Below are positions 7,232 through 8,024 of a stretch of 8,024 nt of DNA, piece by piece (positions within the stretch are counted from its first letter, which is position 1; every line of letters begins with the position of its first letter). Under the pieces are notes generated by a model. The model had not been told where the DNA came from and ran no database searches. It worked only from the letters and a program-made list of their open reading frames with translations. The translations under genes were made by a program, and so were the position numbers. The DNA is from Oscillospiraceae bacterium (lineage in GTDB: Bacteria > Bacillota > Clostridia > Oscillospirales > Ruminococcaceae), in assembly GCA_031253365.1 (NCBI GenBank), contig JAIRWE010000064.1, positions 1 through 8,024 of the forward strand, read 5' to 3'.

Positions 7232-8024
7232 ATGAAAAAAGCACTTTGCGTTATAATCGTTATCCTGTTTTTTACGGGTTGCGCGGGAACGAACAATGAC
7301 AAATCCGACAGCGGCGGCGTTTCAGACAGCCGAAGCGCGCAGGAAACCGCCGATGATTCCGGCGGCGTACCCGACGCGCCCGACGATAACGGCGGTTATC
7401 CCACGCCGGAGGAATTGAGAGAACTGTTCCCCGGTAAAGAGGTGTTGGTGTGGGTTACCTCGTATGAGTTTAACGTCCGCACCGCCGAGAGCGTCGTTCG
7501 TTTAAACGAGGCGCTGAGCGGAATGGGAAAGGATTATGTCGTTTGCTTCAAGCCCATGAAATACGAAATGTTCCACGACGAAAACTCATTGTATCGTTCC
7601 GCTTTTGCTGAAAATGTTATGTCGTATATAGACGGCGGCGGTCAGGCGGATTTAATCTCCGCGGAAAGCTATTTCATGCACTCCGTCAACGCGCCGATGC
7701 TTGAATTTGTAAAAGGCGGCTATCTTTGCGATTTGGAAGAATTTATGAAAACCGAAAAAGGGCGGGAAATTTACGATGCCTATCCGCCGATTTTCTGGAA
7801 GTCGTGCGAGGTTGAACACGGCTTATACGGTATGATGATGGGCGCCGTTATGGGCGGCGGCGTTTATAATTATTACGACAAAGCCCTCGCCGACAAGTAC
7901 GGCTTAGACATGGAAACCATGAGTTTACCGCCGCACGAAATGACGGAAATCTATAAAGAAATATACGATGAGGAAACCAAAAGCAACCCCGACTTCAAAG
8001 TTATGTCGGAGAGCGTCGCCACCG
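7232..8024 (+). CDS. Extracellular solute-binding lipoprotein (ABC importer type), cut by right edge
   Basis: The first 264 residues are present and the gene continues past the window. It begins MKKALCVIIVILFFTGC, a signal peptide with the lipobox FTGC (C17). A low-complexity Gly/Asp/Ser linker (about 18-57) leads to the folded part. That part has the feel of family 1 solute-binding proteins: VLVWVTSYEFN (71-81), VVRLNEALSGMGKDYVVCFK (88-107), GGQADLISAES (136-146), GGYLCDLEEFMKTEKGREIY (162-181), AYPPIFWKSCEVEHGLYGM (183-201) and YYDKALADKYGLD (214-226). In such proteins the 'dGklYgi' and 'yydk.l..kygl' pieces are typical. The start has AAGGAG (7218-7223) 8 nt before the ATG, and the gene lies 18 nt after the previous lipoprotein gene, so they are likely cotranscribed. 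The substrate cannot be told. Permease genes would be expected beyond the edge, but solute-binding proteins can also be orphans or sensors. Confidence 0.8.
   Translation, partial: MKKALCVIIVILFFTGCAGTNNDKSDSGGVSDSRSAQETADDSGGVPDAPDDNGGYPTPEELRELFPGKEVLVWVTSYEFNVRTAESVVRLNEALSGMGKDYVVCFKPMKYEMFHDENSLYRSAFAENVMSYIDGGGQADLISAESYFMHSVNAPMLEFVKGGYLCDLEEFMKTEKGREIYDAYPPIFWKSCEVEHGLYGMMMGAVMGGGVYNYYDKALADKYGLDMETMSLPPHEMTEIYKEIYDEETKSNPDFKVMSESVAT

Overview
The window looks like chromosome of a Gram-positive, Clostridia-type Firmicute. The support is: strong AGGAGG-type ribosome binding sites, near-perfect TTGACA-17-TATAAT promoters, lipoboxes typical of Gram-positive lipoproteins, a short two-gene sigma/anti-sigma unit of a clostridial kind, and an IS30-type transposase start of a kind common in Clostridia. 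The species cannot be named from this sequence.

Left part, minus strand (about 1-4373): the first 84 codons of secA run off the left edge, behind a perfect consensus promoter. Upstream of it, and reading toward it, is a three-gene copper operon: an HMA-TauE/SafE-cupredoxin fusion protein, a CopA-type Cu(I) P1B-ATPase, and a CopZ-type chaperone. Each of the three carries one HMA domain with a CxxC motif. Together they suggest copper capture in the cytoplasm (CopZ and the HMA domains), export by CopA, and handling at or outside the membrane by the TauE/SafE-cupredoxin protein. No copper sensor gene or recognisable operator was found.

Middle part (about 4290-5965): a patchwork of accessory DNA. 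It holds an IS30-family transposase relic with a frameshift and no C-terminal part, and the best promoter candidate for the copper operon lies inside this relic on the opposite strand. Next is an A+T-rich ECF-like sigma factor gene with its own good promoter, overlapped by a 35-codon gene that looks like the stump of an anti-sigma factor and ends just before a 16-bp hairpin. About 450 bp of unassigned DNA follow, with a pair of AAACGTTT palindromes at the start and an interrupted hairpin with A and T tracts at the end.

Right part, plus strand (5966-8024): a second perfect consensus promoter drives two adjacent lipoprotein genes. The first is a probable beta-propeller-like lipoprotein with a C-x4-C-x-H-x4-C motif. 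The second, cut by the right edge, resembles an extracellular solute-binding protein of an ABC importer. They probably form an operon for surface sensing or uptake, with the substrate unknown.
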